This document shows positions 35,263-42,872 of a stretch of DNA of 64,000 bases, in pieces (the first letter of the stretch is position 1; every line of letters starts with the position of its first letter). This stretch comes from Aeromicrobium wangtongii (lineage in GTDB: Bacteria > Actinomycetota > Actinomycetes > Propionibacteriales > Nocardioidaceae), in the NCBI RefSeq assembly GCF_024584515.1, contig NZ_CP102173.1, positions 806,001 through 870,000 of the forward strand, in the 5' to 3' direction. The notes below the pieces were generated by a model. It searched no databases, was not told the origin of the DNA, and saw only the letters and a program-made list of their open reading frames with translations. The translations under genes and the position numbers were made by a program.

Positions 35263-35676
35263 ATGCCCGCACCGAAGGTCGCCGACGTCGATGAGTTCTT
35301 CGCCCGGCTCGGCGATGTGCAGCGTCCGCACCTGGGGACGCTGCGCGGGCTGAGCCTCGAGGCGGCCGCCGGGTCCGGCGTCGTCGAGGAGCTGAAGTGG
35401 AACTTCCCGGCGTACACCAAGCAGCAGATGCTGTGGATGTTGCAGGGGTTCAAGCACCACTGCTCGGTCCGCTTCCCGGTCTCGTTCTTCGCGCCGTACC
35501 GCGACGAGGCGTCCGCCGCGGGCTACGAGGCGATCGAGGGTGCCCTGAAGATCCGCTGGGACCAGGACGTCCCCGAAGCCCTGATCGGTCGTCTCCTCGC
35601 AGCCCGGATCGACGACTTCGAGGCCGGCAACACCGCGTGGTCGGTGCCCGGTCAGCACAGCGGCAAGAAGAAGTAG
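35263..35676 (+). CDS. DUF1801 domain protein
   Basis: A 137-residue second DUF1801-like protein, only distantly similar to the one at 25170. ELKWNFPAYTKQQMLWMLQ and the DEALIGRLL-like tail support the family. It ends in a lysine run. Function not established. Confidence 0.7.
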   Translation: MPAPKVADVDEFFARLGDVQRPHLGTLRGLSLEAAAGSGVVEELKWNFPAYTKQQMLWMLQGFKHHCSVRFPVSFFAPYRDEASAAGYEAIEGALKIRWDQDVPEALIGRLLAARIDDFEAGNTAWSVPGQHSGKKK

Positions 35677-35705
35677 CCGGGCATCGCCGCGGACACCGGC
35701 GCGAC

Positions 35706-35711
35706 TACGAT
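35706..35711 (+). promoter_or_regulatory. -10 element of rnhA (TACGAT), leaderless
   Basis: TACGAT lies 7 nt before the GTG at 35719. Confidence 0.62.
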
Positions 35712-35718
35712 CGGGCCG

Positions 35719-36180
35719 GTGAGCCAGACCGAGACCGCCGAGATCGTCGTCATCCACACCGATGGCGGGTGCACCCCCAACCCGGGTCCCGGCGGCTGGG
35801 GAGCGGTGCTCCGGATGGGCCAGCACGTCCGCGAGATGTTCGGTGGCGACCCCGAGTCCACGACCAACAACCGCATGGAGCTGACCGCCCCGATCATGGC
35901 GCTGGAGGCCCTGACCCGGCCGGTCACGGTGCACCTGCACACCGACAGCACCTACGTCCGCAGCGGCATCACGCAGTGGGTCGCGGGCTGGGAGCGCAAT
36001 GGCTGGCGGACCGCGTCCAAGCAGCCGGTCAAGAACGTCGATCTGTGGCAGCGGCTCAAGGCCGCGTGCGACCGGCACGAGGTCGAGTGGTTCTGGGTCA
36101 AGGGCCACTCCGGGGTCGCCGACAACGAGCTCGCCGACCAGCTGGCCACCAAGGGAATGCTCGAGGCGATGGGCCGTTGA
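35719..36180 (+). CDS. rnhA: Ribonuclease HI
   Basis: A 153-residue RNase HI that removes the RNA strand of RNA-DNA hybrids. The catalytic acids are D15 ([11 protein letters not shown]), E54 (NNRMELTA), D76 (HTDSTYV) and D140 (NELADQLA), with the KGHSG histidine loop at about 128-132. The length matches the E. coli enzyme. GTG start with leaderless promoter. Confidence 0.96.
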   Translation: MSQTETAEIVVIHTDGGCTPNPGPGGWGAVLRMGQHVREMFGGDPESTTNNRMELTAPIMALEALTRPVTVHLHTDSTYVRSGITQWVAGWERNGWRTASKQPVKNVDLWQRLKAACDRHEVEWFWVKGHSGVADNELADQLATKGMLEAMGR

Positions 36181-36215
36181 CGACTGACTCGCGGCCGAAC
36201 GGGTAACTCACTGCC

Positions 36216-36407
36216 ATGAGCGATCCCATCACTGCACGCAACGACACCGACGACAGCACTTCCGACGAGGGCGGACAGCTGGCCAATCCCGGCCCCGTCC
36301 CCGCTGAGCCCGAGGACTCCACCGACACCGGTGAGGGACGCCCAGGCGATCTCTCGGCCGAGGCCGGCCCCGATCAGGACGATGCCGGCGGCGTCCTGGA
36401 GGAGTGA
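36216..36407 (+). CDS. Small acidic, probably disordered protein
   Basis: A 63-residue protein rich in Asp, Glu, Gly, Pro, Thr and Ser with almost no hydrophobic residues. It is kept because it lies in the gap between rnhA and the terminator hairpin and has good actinobacterial codon bias, but no homolog family is recognised. Confidence 0.5.
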   Translation: MSDPITARNDTDDSTSDEGGQLANPGPVPAEPEDSTDTGEGRPGDLSAEAGPDQDDAGGVLEE

Positions 36408-36422
36408 TCCACCGCCAACCCA

Positions 36423-36485
36423 CGCTGGGCCTGACGTTTTGACCGACACACCGACGGTGTGTCTGCCAAAACGTCAGGCCCAGCG
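36423..36485. terminator. Very long hairpin between the small acidic gene and the SNF2 gene
   Basis: CGCTGGGCCTGACGTTTTG (36423-36441) pairs perfectly with CAAAACGTCAGGCCCAGCG (36467-36485), 19 bp. Inside, GACACACCG (36445-36453) and CGGTGTGTC (36455-36463) extend the stem beyond a 3-nt internal loop. It separates two convergent genes and is symmetrical, so it can act on both strands. Confidence 0.85.
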
Positions 36486-36496
36486 GCGTGTGGGGG

Positions 36497-38620
36497 TCAG
36501 GCCCGGTTCTCGAGAGCCTCGGTGAGCAGGGCGACGAGCGCCTCCATCTGGATGTCGGCCGACGACGAGATCTCCTCGTCGGAGCCGTCCAGGGCCCGTG
36601 CCGCCAGACCGGCCTTGCTGTCGATCAGCTCGGCGATCTTGCCGTCGATCGTGTGCGCGGCGATGATCCGCCACGCGGTGACCGGCTCGCCCTGACCGAT
36701 GCGGTGCACGCGGTCGATGGCCTGCGTCTGCTCAGCGTCGGTCCACGACAGCTCCGCCAGGACGACGTTGGAGGCGACCTGCAAGTTGAGGCCGACGCCC
36801 GCGGCGGTCAACGAGCAGACGACGATCTCGACCTCCTCGTCGTTGACGAAGGCGTCGATGTTCTCCTGGCGCGCCTTGGGGCTCTGGTCGCCGCGGATCG
36901 AGGAGTACTTGATGCCGCGCTTGGCGAAGGTCTCCTCGGCCACGTCCATCACGTCGATGTGCTTGGCGAAGAAGACGACCTTGCCGACGTTGCGGGCCAG
37001 CTGGGCGGCGTAGTCGGCGGCGAGCCCGGCCTTGGCCTGGCCGATGCGGCGCATCATGCCGAAGACGTTCTCGCCGGTCTTCTCGTCATCGCTGTCCTCG
37101 CGCTCCCAACGGGCGACGCTGCGGACCAGCTCGTGGTCGATGCCGTCGACCGTGACGCCCGACGTGCGGGTCTCCAGCGCCCGGTCGTAGCGGGCGACCA
37201 GACGGCGGGCCAGCTCGCGCTCGGAGTCGCGGATCGAGCGACCCACCGCATCGTCCAGCTCCACGGGCAGGTCCGCGATCCGGCGGGCGGGGATGTCGGC
37301 GGCCACGTCGACCTTGCGGCGCCGCACGATGCCCATGCTGATGACGCTGCTGCGCGCTGCTGAGTAGAAGCCCGAGTCGGCGGGCGTCAGCCCGGTGTCC
37401 TCCAGCTTGTCCATGAGCTCGGCGAGCGGCTTCTTGTCGTCGATCCAGCCCAGGAACTGCCAGATCGCGCGGAAGTCCTCGATGTCGTTGATCAGCGGTG
37501 TGCCGGTCAGCGCCATCAGCAGGGGCCGGACCGTCCGGGTGCGGATGCGCTCGGACAGCTCTAAGGCGTGCTTCGAGCGCTGGGACGACTTGTTCTTGAT
37601 GAAGTGCGCCTCGTCGATCACCATGCCGCGGAAGCCGAATTCACCCAGCCAGCCGACGTGCCGGTCGAGCACCTCGTAGTTGACGATCACGATGTCGGCG
37701 AAGCCGTCGATCGAGTCGCCGTCGCCCTGGATGACGGTGGCCTTGCGGTTCGGCGTCCAGATGCCGACCTCACGGGCCCAGTTGGTCTTGACCACGTTCG
37801 GGACCACGACCAGCAGGGGATAGGCATCGGCGGCGTGGGCGGCGAGCAGCGCCTGGGCGGTCTTGCCCAGGCCGGGCTCGTCGGCCAGCAGGAAGGTGCG
37901 GTGTCCTTCGGCTGCGGCCGCCACGACCTGCGCCTGGTGCGGCATCAGCTCGTGGCCGCCGGGCGTCATCAGGAAGCCCGGCTCCGGCAGCGGCATGCAC
38001 GACGAGGCGCCGCCGTACTCGAAGGCGCGGAACAACGGCCCGAGGAGCTCCCACGTCGCCAGCCGCTTGGGGCTGGAGGTGCGGTGCACGGCGGAGAAGT
38101 CAGGGGCGAGGAACGGGTTGGCCAGCTGCCGCGCGATGACCGACTGCGGCACGACCCGGCGCTCCGGCGCGGCGGCGGCGGGGGCGTCCTCCGAGGAGCT
38201 CTCCTCGACGGGAGCCTCGATGCCCGCGGCCTGCAGCATCTCGGTGCGCAGGGTGTCGGCGGCGTCGGTGAAGACGGCGTTCTCGTCCAGCAGGGGGTAG
38301 ACCGTGGGATCCAGCGCGACGGTCTGGGCCAGGATCGTCGCGACCCCGTCCAGCCGCTTGAGCTGCTCGGCGCGGTGCGCCTCGGTGGCGTTCTTGTCGT
38401 TCTTGACCCGGGTGCGCTCCTCGCGGACCAGCACGGCGACGACCTGGAACTTGGTGCGACCCGAGGGGCTCAGCGGCCCGCGCTGCGCCTTCGCCTCGAC
38501 CTCGCGCACGGCCCGCGCGAGGACGCGGATGATGTCGCCCTTCTCGAGCGGACGTGCACTGCGCTGCTGACGTGGAGCAGTGCGGGTGGCGCCGGCCTGG
38601 CGCTGGCCTCGTCGAGCCAA
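36497..38620 (-). CDS. SNF2-family DNA-dependent ATPase/helicase
   Basis: A 707-residue SWI2/SNF2 protein. An N-terminal basic region (residues 1-190) of unknown fold precedes motif I ADEPGLGKTAQ, motif II IDEAHFIKN (DEAH), motif III LTGTPLIND and the C-terminal helicase lobe with VVCSLTAAGVGLNLQVAS and QAIDRVHRIGQ (motif VI). It likely remodels protein-DNA complexes or acts in repair; no nuclease domain or modification genes are adjacent, so a defence role is not supported. The start is an unusual TTG at 38618-38620, chosen because a strong AGGAGG site (CCTCC at 38626-38630) lies 5-7 nt upstream. Confidence 0.93.
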   Translation of the reverse strand: MARRGQRQAGATRTAPRQQRSARPLEKGDIIRVLARAVREVEAKAQRGPLSPSGRTKFQVVAVLVREERTRVKNDKNATEAHRAEQLKRLDGVATILAQTVALDPTVYPLLDENAVFTDAADTLRTEMLQAAGIEAPVEESSSEDAPAAAAPERRVVPQSVIARQLANPFLAPDFSAVHRTSSPKRLATWELLGPLFRAFEYGGASSCMPLPEPGFLMTPGGHELMPHQAQVVAAAAEGHRTFLLADEPGLGKTAQALLAAHAADAYPLLVVVPNVVKTNWAREVGIWTPNRKATVIQGDGDSIDGFADIVIVNYEVLDRHVGWLGEFGFRGMVIDEAHFIKNKSSQRSKHALELSERIRTRTVRPLLMALTGTPLINDIEDFRAIWQFLGWIDDKKPLAELMDKLEDTGLTPADSGFYSAARSSVISMGIVRRRKVDVAADIPARRIADLPVELDDAVGRSIRDSERELARRLVARYDRALETRTSGVTVDGIDHELVRSVARWEREDSDDEKTGENVFGMMRRIGQAKAGLAADYAAQLARNVGKVVFFAKHIDVMDVAEETFAKRGIKYSSIRGDQSPKARQENIDAFVNDEEVEIVVCSLTAAGVGLNLQVASNVVLAELSWTDAEQTQAIDRVHRIGQGEPVTAWRIIAAHTIDGKIAELIDSKAGLAARALDGSDEEISSSADIQMEALVALLTEALENRA

Positions 38621-38937
38621 GAGTTCCTCCTGTGGACGTCAGACCTGCGTCCGACTGTGCGGCGGCACCGGGCCCTGCTCGTGGACCGTGACGAGAAGCG
38701 AGCCGGACGAGGTGGTCGCCCTGCGCGCTGTCGGTCGACCGCCGGGAACTGCGCATCCGGCGGACGCCTGTCATGGGCGTGCCGTTCGAGGAACGACATC
38801 GACCATGGCCCTGGAGCAGTCATCGTCGCTGGATGCAGCGACACTGCGGGTTCGGTGTCCTGGACCATGTTACCCCTGCGAGGTGCAGGACGCGCGAGAA
38901 CCCGGCAACGTCAGGACGGCCTGGGCCGGGATCGTTC
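38621..38937. other. 317-bp intergenic stretch without a convincing gene
   Basis: Apart from the ribosome site of the SNF2 gene at 38626-38631 I see no gene, tRNA, repeat or strong hairpin. Open frames crossing it have arginine-rich shadow composition. It should hold the SNF2 promoter. Confidence 0.5.
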
Positions 38938-40203
38938 CTAGGCCGGCGGGGCGGTCTGCGGGCCCGAGTGTCGGCCGGCCGGGTCGGACCGGTCGACACC
39001 ATCGGGGTCCTCCGCGGATCGTGGCGGGGCCAGCCACACCGCGAACAGGGTGGTGATGGGAACCGCGAGCACCAGGCCGATCGCGCCCACGAGCGTCCGC
39101 ACGATCTCCTGGCCGATCTCCTCGGTCGTGGCGATGTCGGCGAGGCCGCGCTGGTACGCGGTGGCCAGCAGCAGGACGGTCATCGCCGAGCCGGCGTACG
39201 CGAACACCAACGTGTAGACGCTGGACGCGATGTGGTCGCGTCCGATCCGCATCGCGGAGGCGAACAGCTCGGCGGCACGGGCCGCGGGCCGGGCTGCCCG
39301 CAGCTCCCACACCGCGCTGGCCTGGGTGACGGTGACGTCGTTCAGCACGCCGAGACCGGCGATGACCATGGTTCCCGCGACGATCGCCGACAGCGAGATG
39401 TCGGGGACGGTGGCGATGAGCCGCTGGTCGTCCTCCGACCCGACGCCGCTCAGCTGCGACCAGCCCGTCGCCGCGACCCCGATCAGCGCCGTCAACAAGA
39501 TGCCCATCAAGGTGCCGAACAGCGCCGACGTCGTGCGGATCGAGATGCCGTGGGCGAGGTACAGCACCACGATCATGATGACGGTCGACCCCACGACCGC
39601 CACGGCCAGCGGTGACTCGCCGGCCAGGAAGGCCGGCAGCATGAACTCGGTCAGCGCGAACAGCGTCACGCCGATGCCGACCAGCGCGAACAGCCCGCGC
39701 CACCGGGCAACGACAATGACCAGCAGCGCGAAGATCGCGGCCAGGCCGAGCAGCGGCACCCCGCGGTTGAAGTCCAGGAACTCGTACGAGGCCTCCTGCC
39801 CCTGCGGCTCGATGCGGATCAGCTGCACCTCGTCGCCCACGTCGATGCCCGCGCGGTAGCGGGAGGCGTCCAGGTCGAACGTGCCGGTGCCGCCGGGCAC
39901 CTTCGCGGTGACGCGCGCGCAGTCCCCGGCGAGCTCGACCGTGCCGTCCGGACCCTCGCCGCCGCTGTTGCACTCGAACGGCACGACCTTCGTGACCGTG
40001 CCCTCCACGGTGCTGACGCCCTCGGCGCCGTACGGGTTCTGGTCGCGCGGCACCTGGTCGGCATCCGGCCACAGCACGATCATCGCCACGACCGCGGCGG
40101 CGGCGATCACCGCGACGACGGCGGCCAGCCAGATGGCGAGGCGGCGGCGGGGCGGCCCGTCGGAGGCTGGTGAGTGCGAGTGCGAGTGCGAATGTGCCAC
40201 CAT
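38938..40203 (-). CDS. YibE/F-family membrane protein with His-Ser N-terminus
   Basis: A 421-residue polytopic protein of the YibE/F family. The first residues are MVAHSHSHSHSP, a possible metal-binding tail, then a helix, an extracytoplasmic domain of about 90 residues containing ECNSGGEGPDGTVELAGDCARV (two cysteines, perhaps a disulfide) and seven to eight helices. Homologs are of unknown function, annotated as putative export or multitransmembrane proteins. Its start codon is only 6 bp from the divergent start of the kinase-like gene. Confidence 0.82.
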   Translation of the reverse strand: MVAHSHSHSHSPASDGPPRRRLAIWLAAVVAVIAAAAVVAMIVLWPDADQVPRDQNPYGAEGVSTVEGTVTKVVPFECNSGGEGPDGTVELAGDCARVTAKVPGGTGTFDLDASRYRAGIDVGDEVQLIRIEPQGQEASYEFLDFNRGVPLLGLAAIFALLVIVVARWRGLFALVGIGVTLFALTEFMLPAFLAGESPLAVAVVGSTVIMIVVLYLAHGISIRTTSALFGTLMGILLTALIGVAATGWSQLSGVGSEDDQRLIATVPDISLSAIVAGTMVIAGLGVLNDVTVTQASAVWELRAARPAARAAELFASAMRIGRDHIASSVYTLVFAYAGSAMTVLLLATAYQRGLADIATTEEIGQEIVRTLVGAIGLVLAVPITTLFAVWLAPPRSAEDPDGVDRSDPAGRHSGPQTAPPA

Positions 40204-40209
40204 GACAGC

Positions 40210-40962
40210 GTGCCAGAGGACGACAGCGAGCATCTCCCCGGCGCCGTCGGAGGCGCTACCCGCATCGGTCGCACGGTGCGCCGGCCCACGGGGCCCTGGA
40301 CGCCTGCCGTGCACGAGCTGCTGACGTATCTGCACGACAACGGGCTGCGCGGCGTGCCCACGGTGCACGGCCTGGACGACGAGGGACGTGAGGTCCTGGA
40401 GTACGTGGAGGGCCGCGGCGTCCCGATCGACCGGGAGATCGTGCTCGACTCGGTGCTCGAGGAGGCCGTCGTGTGGCTGCGCGACTTCCACGACATCGTG
40501 GAGGGCTACCGGCCGTCCGGCCCGCGCACGTGGCGCGGGGGCGAGGCCGAGCTGGAGCCGGGCCAGATCATCTGCCACCACGATCCCGGCGCCTACAACT
40601 GGATCATCCAGAGCGGGCACTTCGTGGCGATGATCGACTGGGACATGGCCGGTCCCGGACGACCCATCGAGGACCTGGCCTTCCTGGCGTGGACGGCGAT
40701 CCCGCTGTACCGCGAGATCCCCGCCGCAGACGTCGCCCGCCGACTCGACATCCTGGTCGAGGCCTATGGCGAGTGGGGCCCGATGACGGTGCTCGAGGCG
40801 GTCGCCGAGCGGATGTCGGTGGCCGCGGACCGCATCGAGGCCGGGCAGGCCCGCGGCGACCAGGGCTTCATCAACCTGGCGAGGGTCGGCGAGCCGCAGC
40901 GCACCCGCGACCGGGTCGCGGCCTTCCGGGCACGGCTGCCCGAGATCGAAGCAGCTCTGTGA
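40210..40962 (+). CDS. Aminoglycoside phosphotransferase (APH) family kinase
   Basis: A 250-residue small-molecule kinase of the APH/choline-kinase fold. The catalytic loop is ICHHDPGAYNWI (Asp and Asn about residues 126-131) and the metal site AMIDWDMAGPGRP. The N-lobe is short, as in many non-resistance members, so a housekeeping substrate is more likely than an antibiotic. The GTG start is preceded by CACCAT at 6 nt. The stop is coupled to the cupin gene by GTGA. Confidence 0.85.
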   Translation: MPEDDSEHLPGAVGGATRIGRTVRRPTGPWTPAVHELLTYLHDNGLRGVPTVHGLDDEGREVLEYVEGRGVPIDREIVLDSVLEEAVVWLRDFHDIVEGYRPSGPRTWRGGEAELEPGQIICHHDPGAYNWIIQSGHFVAMIDWDMAGPGRPIEDLAFLAWTAIPLYREIPAADVARRLDILVEAYGEWGPMTVLEAVAERMSVAADRIEAGQARGDQGFINLARVGEPQRTRDRVAAFRARLPEIEAAL

Positions 40963-41390
40963 GCAGGCCTGCTCTGGCGGAGGCGCTGGACCTTGCGCCC
41001 CACCCGGAGGGCGGCTGGTACCGCCGCACGTGGGCGTCGCCGGTCGAGGTGACCCTCCCGGACGGCCGCGTGCGCCCGACCGCGACGCTGATCCACTTCC
41101 TGCTGCCCGCGGGGGAGTCGTCCGCGTGGCACAAGGTCGCCTCCGACGAGCTGTGGATCGCCCAGCAGGGCAGAGTCTGCCTTGAGCTGGGCGGCGACGC
41201 CGACCTGCCGGGCAAGGTCACCGGCCAGGTGGTGGGGCTTGATCTGGACGCGGGGGAGGTGCCGCAGGCACAGGTGCCGGCCGGCGTCTGGCAGCGGACC
41301 GTGCCGACCGACGCCGATGCGTTGGTCAGCTGCCTGGTGTCGCCCGGCTTCGACTTCGCCGACTTCCAGCTCGAGCCGGCGACGGACTGA
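40959..41390 (+). CDS. DUF985 cupin protein
   Basis: A 143-residue cupin. The family start AEALDLAPHPEGGWYRRTW and the metal-ligand region IHFLLPAGESSAWHKVASDELW, then PAGVWQRT, are clear. Function unknown. A shortened, mutated copy of its first 14 codons recurs at 42326-42367. Confidence 0.85.
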   Translation: MSRPALAEALDLAPHPEGGWYRRTWASPVEVTLPDGRVRPTATLIHFLLPAGESSAWHKVASDELWIAQQGRVCLELGGDADLPGKVTGQVVGLDLDAGEVPQAQVPAGVWQRTVPTDADALVSCLVSPGFDFADFQLEPATD

Positions 41391-41392
41391 AG

Positions 41393-42157
41393 TCAGGCGC
41401 GCACGAGTCGCGGCGTCCCGAACGTGGTGCGGATGCCCGCCGAGTGCAGCACCGAGTCCGGTGCACGTCCGGCGACGCCGGGCAGCCCGGCCACAGCCAG
41501 CAGGCTGTCGTCGAGGTGCTCCAGTGTGGCGCGGCGCAGCGGCCACGGGGTGTGATGGTTCGGCAGCCACAGCGTGCGCCCCAGCCGCCGGGTGTGCAGC
41601 CCGAACCGGGCCGTCACGAACTCCTCGACGGGGGAGAGCTGCGCCACCGGCTCGCCCACGGTGACACGCATCGTGCCGCCGACGCCACGGGGACCGGGCC
41701 AGCGCCGCCGCGTCGTGTACTCCAGCGCGTCACCGTCCCGGCGGATGCGCATGCGGGCCCACATGTAAGGAAGTCCCAGGAAGAATCGGGAGCCCAGGGC
41801 GAACAGCAGCCGGGCGGTCTCGAGCGACCGGAAGACGACGCCGTGGCGTCCCTGGCGGTCGACGCTGTACAGCCGCACGTTGGTCTCGGCGAAGTCGCCG
41901 ATGAACGGCACCCCGGGGCCCCGGGCGAGACCTCCGTGGCGCAGGTGGAACGGGATGAGCCCGACGTAGGTGACGCCGTCGAGGACGTCGGGCCGCGTGC
42001 CCGCGGGGAGCAGTCCGGCGACGAGCTCGGGATCGACCGCCCAGTGCACGAAGGTGATGCTGGTCCAGTCCTGCCGCAGGATCCCGGGCCCGGGCAGAGT
42101 CGCCGGTACCGGCTCGAACGGCGGCGTCAGGTTGCCTGTCCAGCCGGTTCCGGTCAC
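41393..42157 (-). CDS. DUF2071 (YqjF-like) protein with a chimeric N-terminus
   Basis: A 254-residue DUF2071/acetoacetate-decarboxylase-like protein: LRQDWTSITFVHWAVDPELV, GVTYVGLIPFHL, FAETNVRLYSVD and SLETARLLFALGSRFFLGLPY are family blocks. The first residues VTGTGWTGNLT are not typical of the family but equal the start of the alditol oxidase at 44983 (VTGTNWAGNLT); the DNA identity extends into the promoter. The GTG at 42155-42157 is preceded by CACACT at 7 nt. Confidence 0.83.
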   Translation of the reverse strand: MTGTGWTGNLTPPFEPVPATLPGPGILRQDWTSITFVHWAVDPELVAGLLPAGTRPDVLDGVTYVGLIPFHLRHGGLARGPGVPFIGDFAETNVRLYSVDRQGRHGVVFRSLETARLLFALGSRFFLGLPYMWARMRIRRDGDALEYTTRRRWPGPRGVGGTMRVTVGEPVAQLSPVEEFVTARFGLHTRRLGRTLWLPNHHTPWPLRRATLEHLDDSLLAVAGLPGVAGRAPDSVLHSAGIRTTFGTPRLVRA

Positions 42158-42171
42158 CGGTCCCAGTGTGC
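42125..42171. repeat. Copy A of a promoter-plus-start duplication
   Basis: 47 bp that match 44951-44996 with four substitutions and one 1-bp gap. On the minus strand it spans the CACACT hexamer, the GTG start and the first 11 codons of the DUF2071 gene. Confidence 0.9.
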
Positions 42172-42179
42172 CCTGGCCC

Positions 42180-42185
42180 TACGAT
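42180..42185 (+). promoter_or_regulatory. -10 element (TACGAT) for the short-ORF/membrane-protein transcript, leaderless
   Basis: TACGAT lies 6 nt before the ATG at 42192. Confidence 0.55.
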
Positions 42186-42191
42186 CACGGC

Positions 42192-42272
42192 ATGCTGAGT
42201 GTTCCTCGACGCGCCGTTCGCGCCCGGACGCTCGTGGGGACTCCGTCCGACCCGACACGAGGAGAACCGTGA
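42192..42272 (+). CDS. 26-residue leader ORF
   Basis: A short arginine- and proline-rich ORF begins exactly where the leaderless promoter predicts and overlaps the next short ORF as GTGA (42269-42272). Translation would deliver ribosomes to the following genes. A real peptide function is not implied. Confidence 0.4.
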   Translation: MLSVPRRAVRARTLVGTPSDPTRGEP

Positions 42273-42373
42273 CCATCGCCGCAGACGACGTCGACCGCGG
42301 AATCGTGCCGGACACGGCGCTCGAGGCGGAGGCCCTGGACCTCGCCCCGCGCCCGGAGGGCGGCCAGCCGTGA
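42269..42373 (+). CDS. 34-residue remnant of a DUF985 cupin start
   Basis: The ORF ends AEALDLAPRPEGGQP, against AEALDLAPHPEGGW in the intact cupin at 40959. The tryptophan codon region is changed and a stop follows. A ribosome site AGGAG (42259-42263) precedes the GTG, and the stop overlaps the membrane-protein GTG as GTGA. It is best read as a truncated duplicate now serving as a leader. Confidence 0.55.
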   Translation: MTIAADDVDRGIVPDTALEAEALDLAPRPEGGQP

Positions 42374-42804
42374 CGCTGCTGGACGACGATGCGTCGGCCT
42401 CCGCCCTGCGCCACGGTCGCTGGCAGATCGTGCTGTTCATCGCAGCGCTCGTGGTGTGCCTCGCCATCATGCTTGCGCACCCCGAGCTGTTCCAGCTCGA
42501 GGAGGGCGAGGAGGCCGAGGTGTCCGAGCTGCACGCGACCCTGCGACCGTGGTCGATCGTCGCGGTGGGCGCCATGACGGTCTGGGCGCTGGTCCTGCCC
42601 GCGCTGGCGGCGCGTCACCGGCACGCGCTCGCGACCGATCCCGCCGCGCGCCGGTCGTTCCGGGTGGCCTCGACGACGCTGATCCTCCTGCCGGTGCTCC
42701 CGGGCTGGCTGCTCTGGGGCCCGGCCGGTCTGGGGGCGGCCGCGATCGGGTTGGTTTGCCTGGTCGCGACGTCGGTGCTGGCGCGGGCTCGCAACACCCA
42801 ATGA
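42370..42804 (+). CDS. Hypothetical membrane protein
   Basis: A 144-residue protein with four hydrophobic helices (IVLFIAALVVCLAIMLA, SIVAVGAMTVWALVLPALAA, LILLPVLPGWLLW and GAAAIGLVCLVATSVL). No family recognised. GTG start coupled to the cupin remnant by GTGA. Confidence 0.68.
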   Translation: MTLLDDDASASALRHGRWQIVLFIAALVVCLAIMLAHPELFQLEEGEEAEVSELHATLRPWSIVAVGAMTVWALVLPALAARHRHALATDPAARRSFRVASTTLILLPVLPGWLLWGPAGLGAAAIGLVCLVATSVLARARNTQ

Positions 42805-42841
42805 CGGCGCACCTACGCGATCCCACGCCTCGCACCACACG

Positions 42842-42857
42842 TGTGACCTGAGTCACG
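42842..42857. promoter_or_regulatory. CRP-like palindrome TGTGACCTGAGTCACG
   Basis: The site fits TGTGA-N6-TCAC and sits 3 bp upstream of the symporter -10 hexamer, over the -35 region. CRP-family regulators of actinobacteria bind such sequences; the regulator is not in the window. Confidence 0.5.
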
Positions 42858-42859
42858 TC

Positions 42860-42865
42860 TAGGGT
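42860..42865 (+). promoter_or_regulatory. -10 element (TAGGGT) of the symporter gene, leaderless
   Basis: TAGGGT lies 7 nt before the ATG at 42873 and selects it over the in-frame ATG at 42864. Confidence 0.6.
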
Positions 42866-42872
42866 GTTCGCC

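Noticed and set aside
32500-36108. A 1202-codon minus-strand open frame
   Set aside because: It is antisense to rnhA, DUF1801 and the lipoprotein gene and out of frame with the glycosyltransferase; only the final 71 codons look like a gene.
36497-38620. SNF2 protein as part of a phage-defence system
   Set aside because: No nuclease, methylase, phospholipase D or defence partner lies next to it; flanks are housekeeping or YibE/F genes.
40210-40962. Antibiotic resistance by aminoglycoside phosphorylation
   Set aside because: Only the general kinase motifs are present; nothing in sequence or context points to aminoglycosides.
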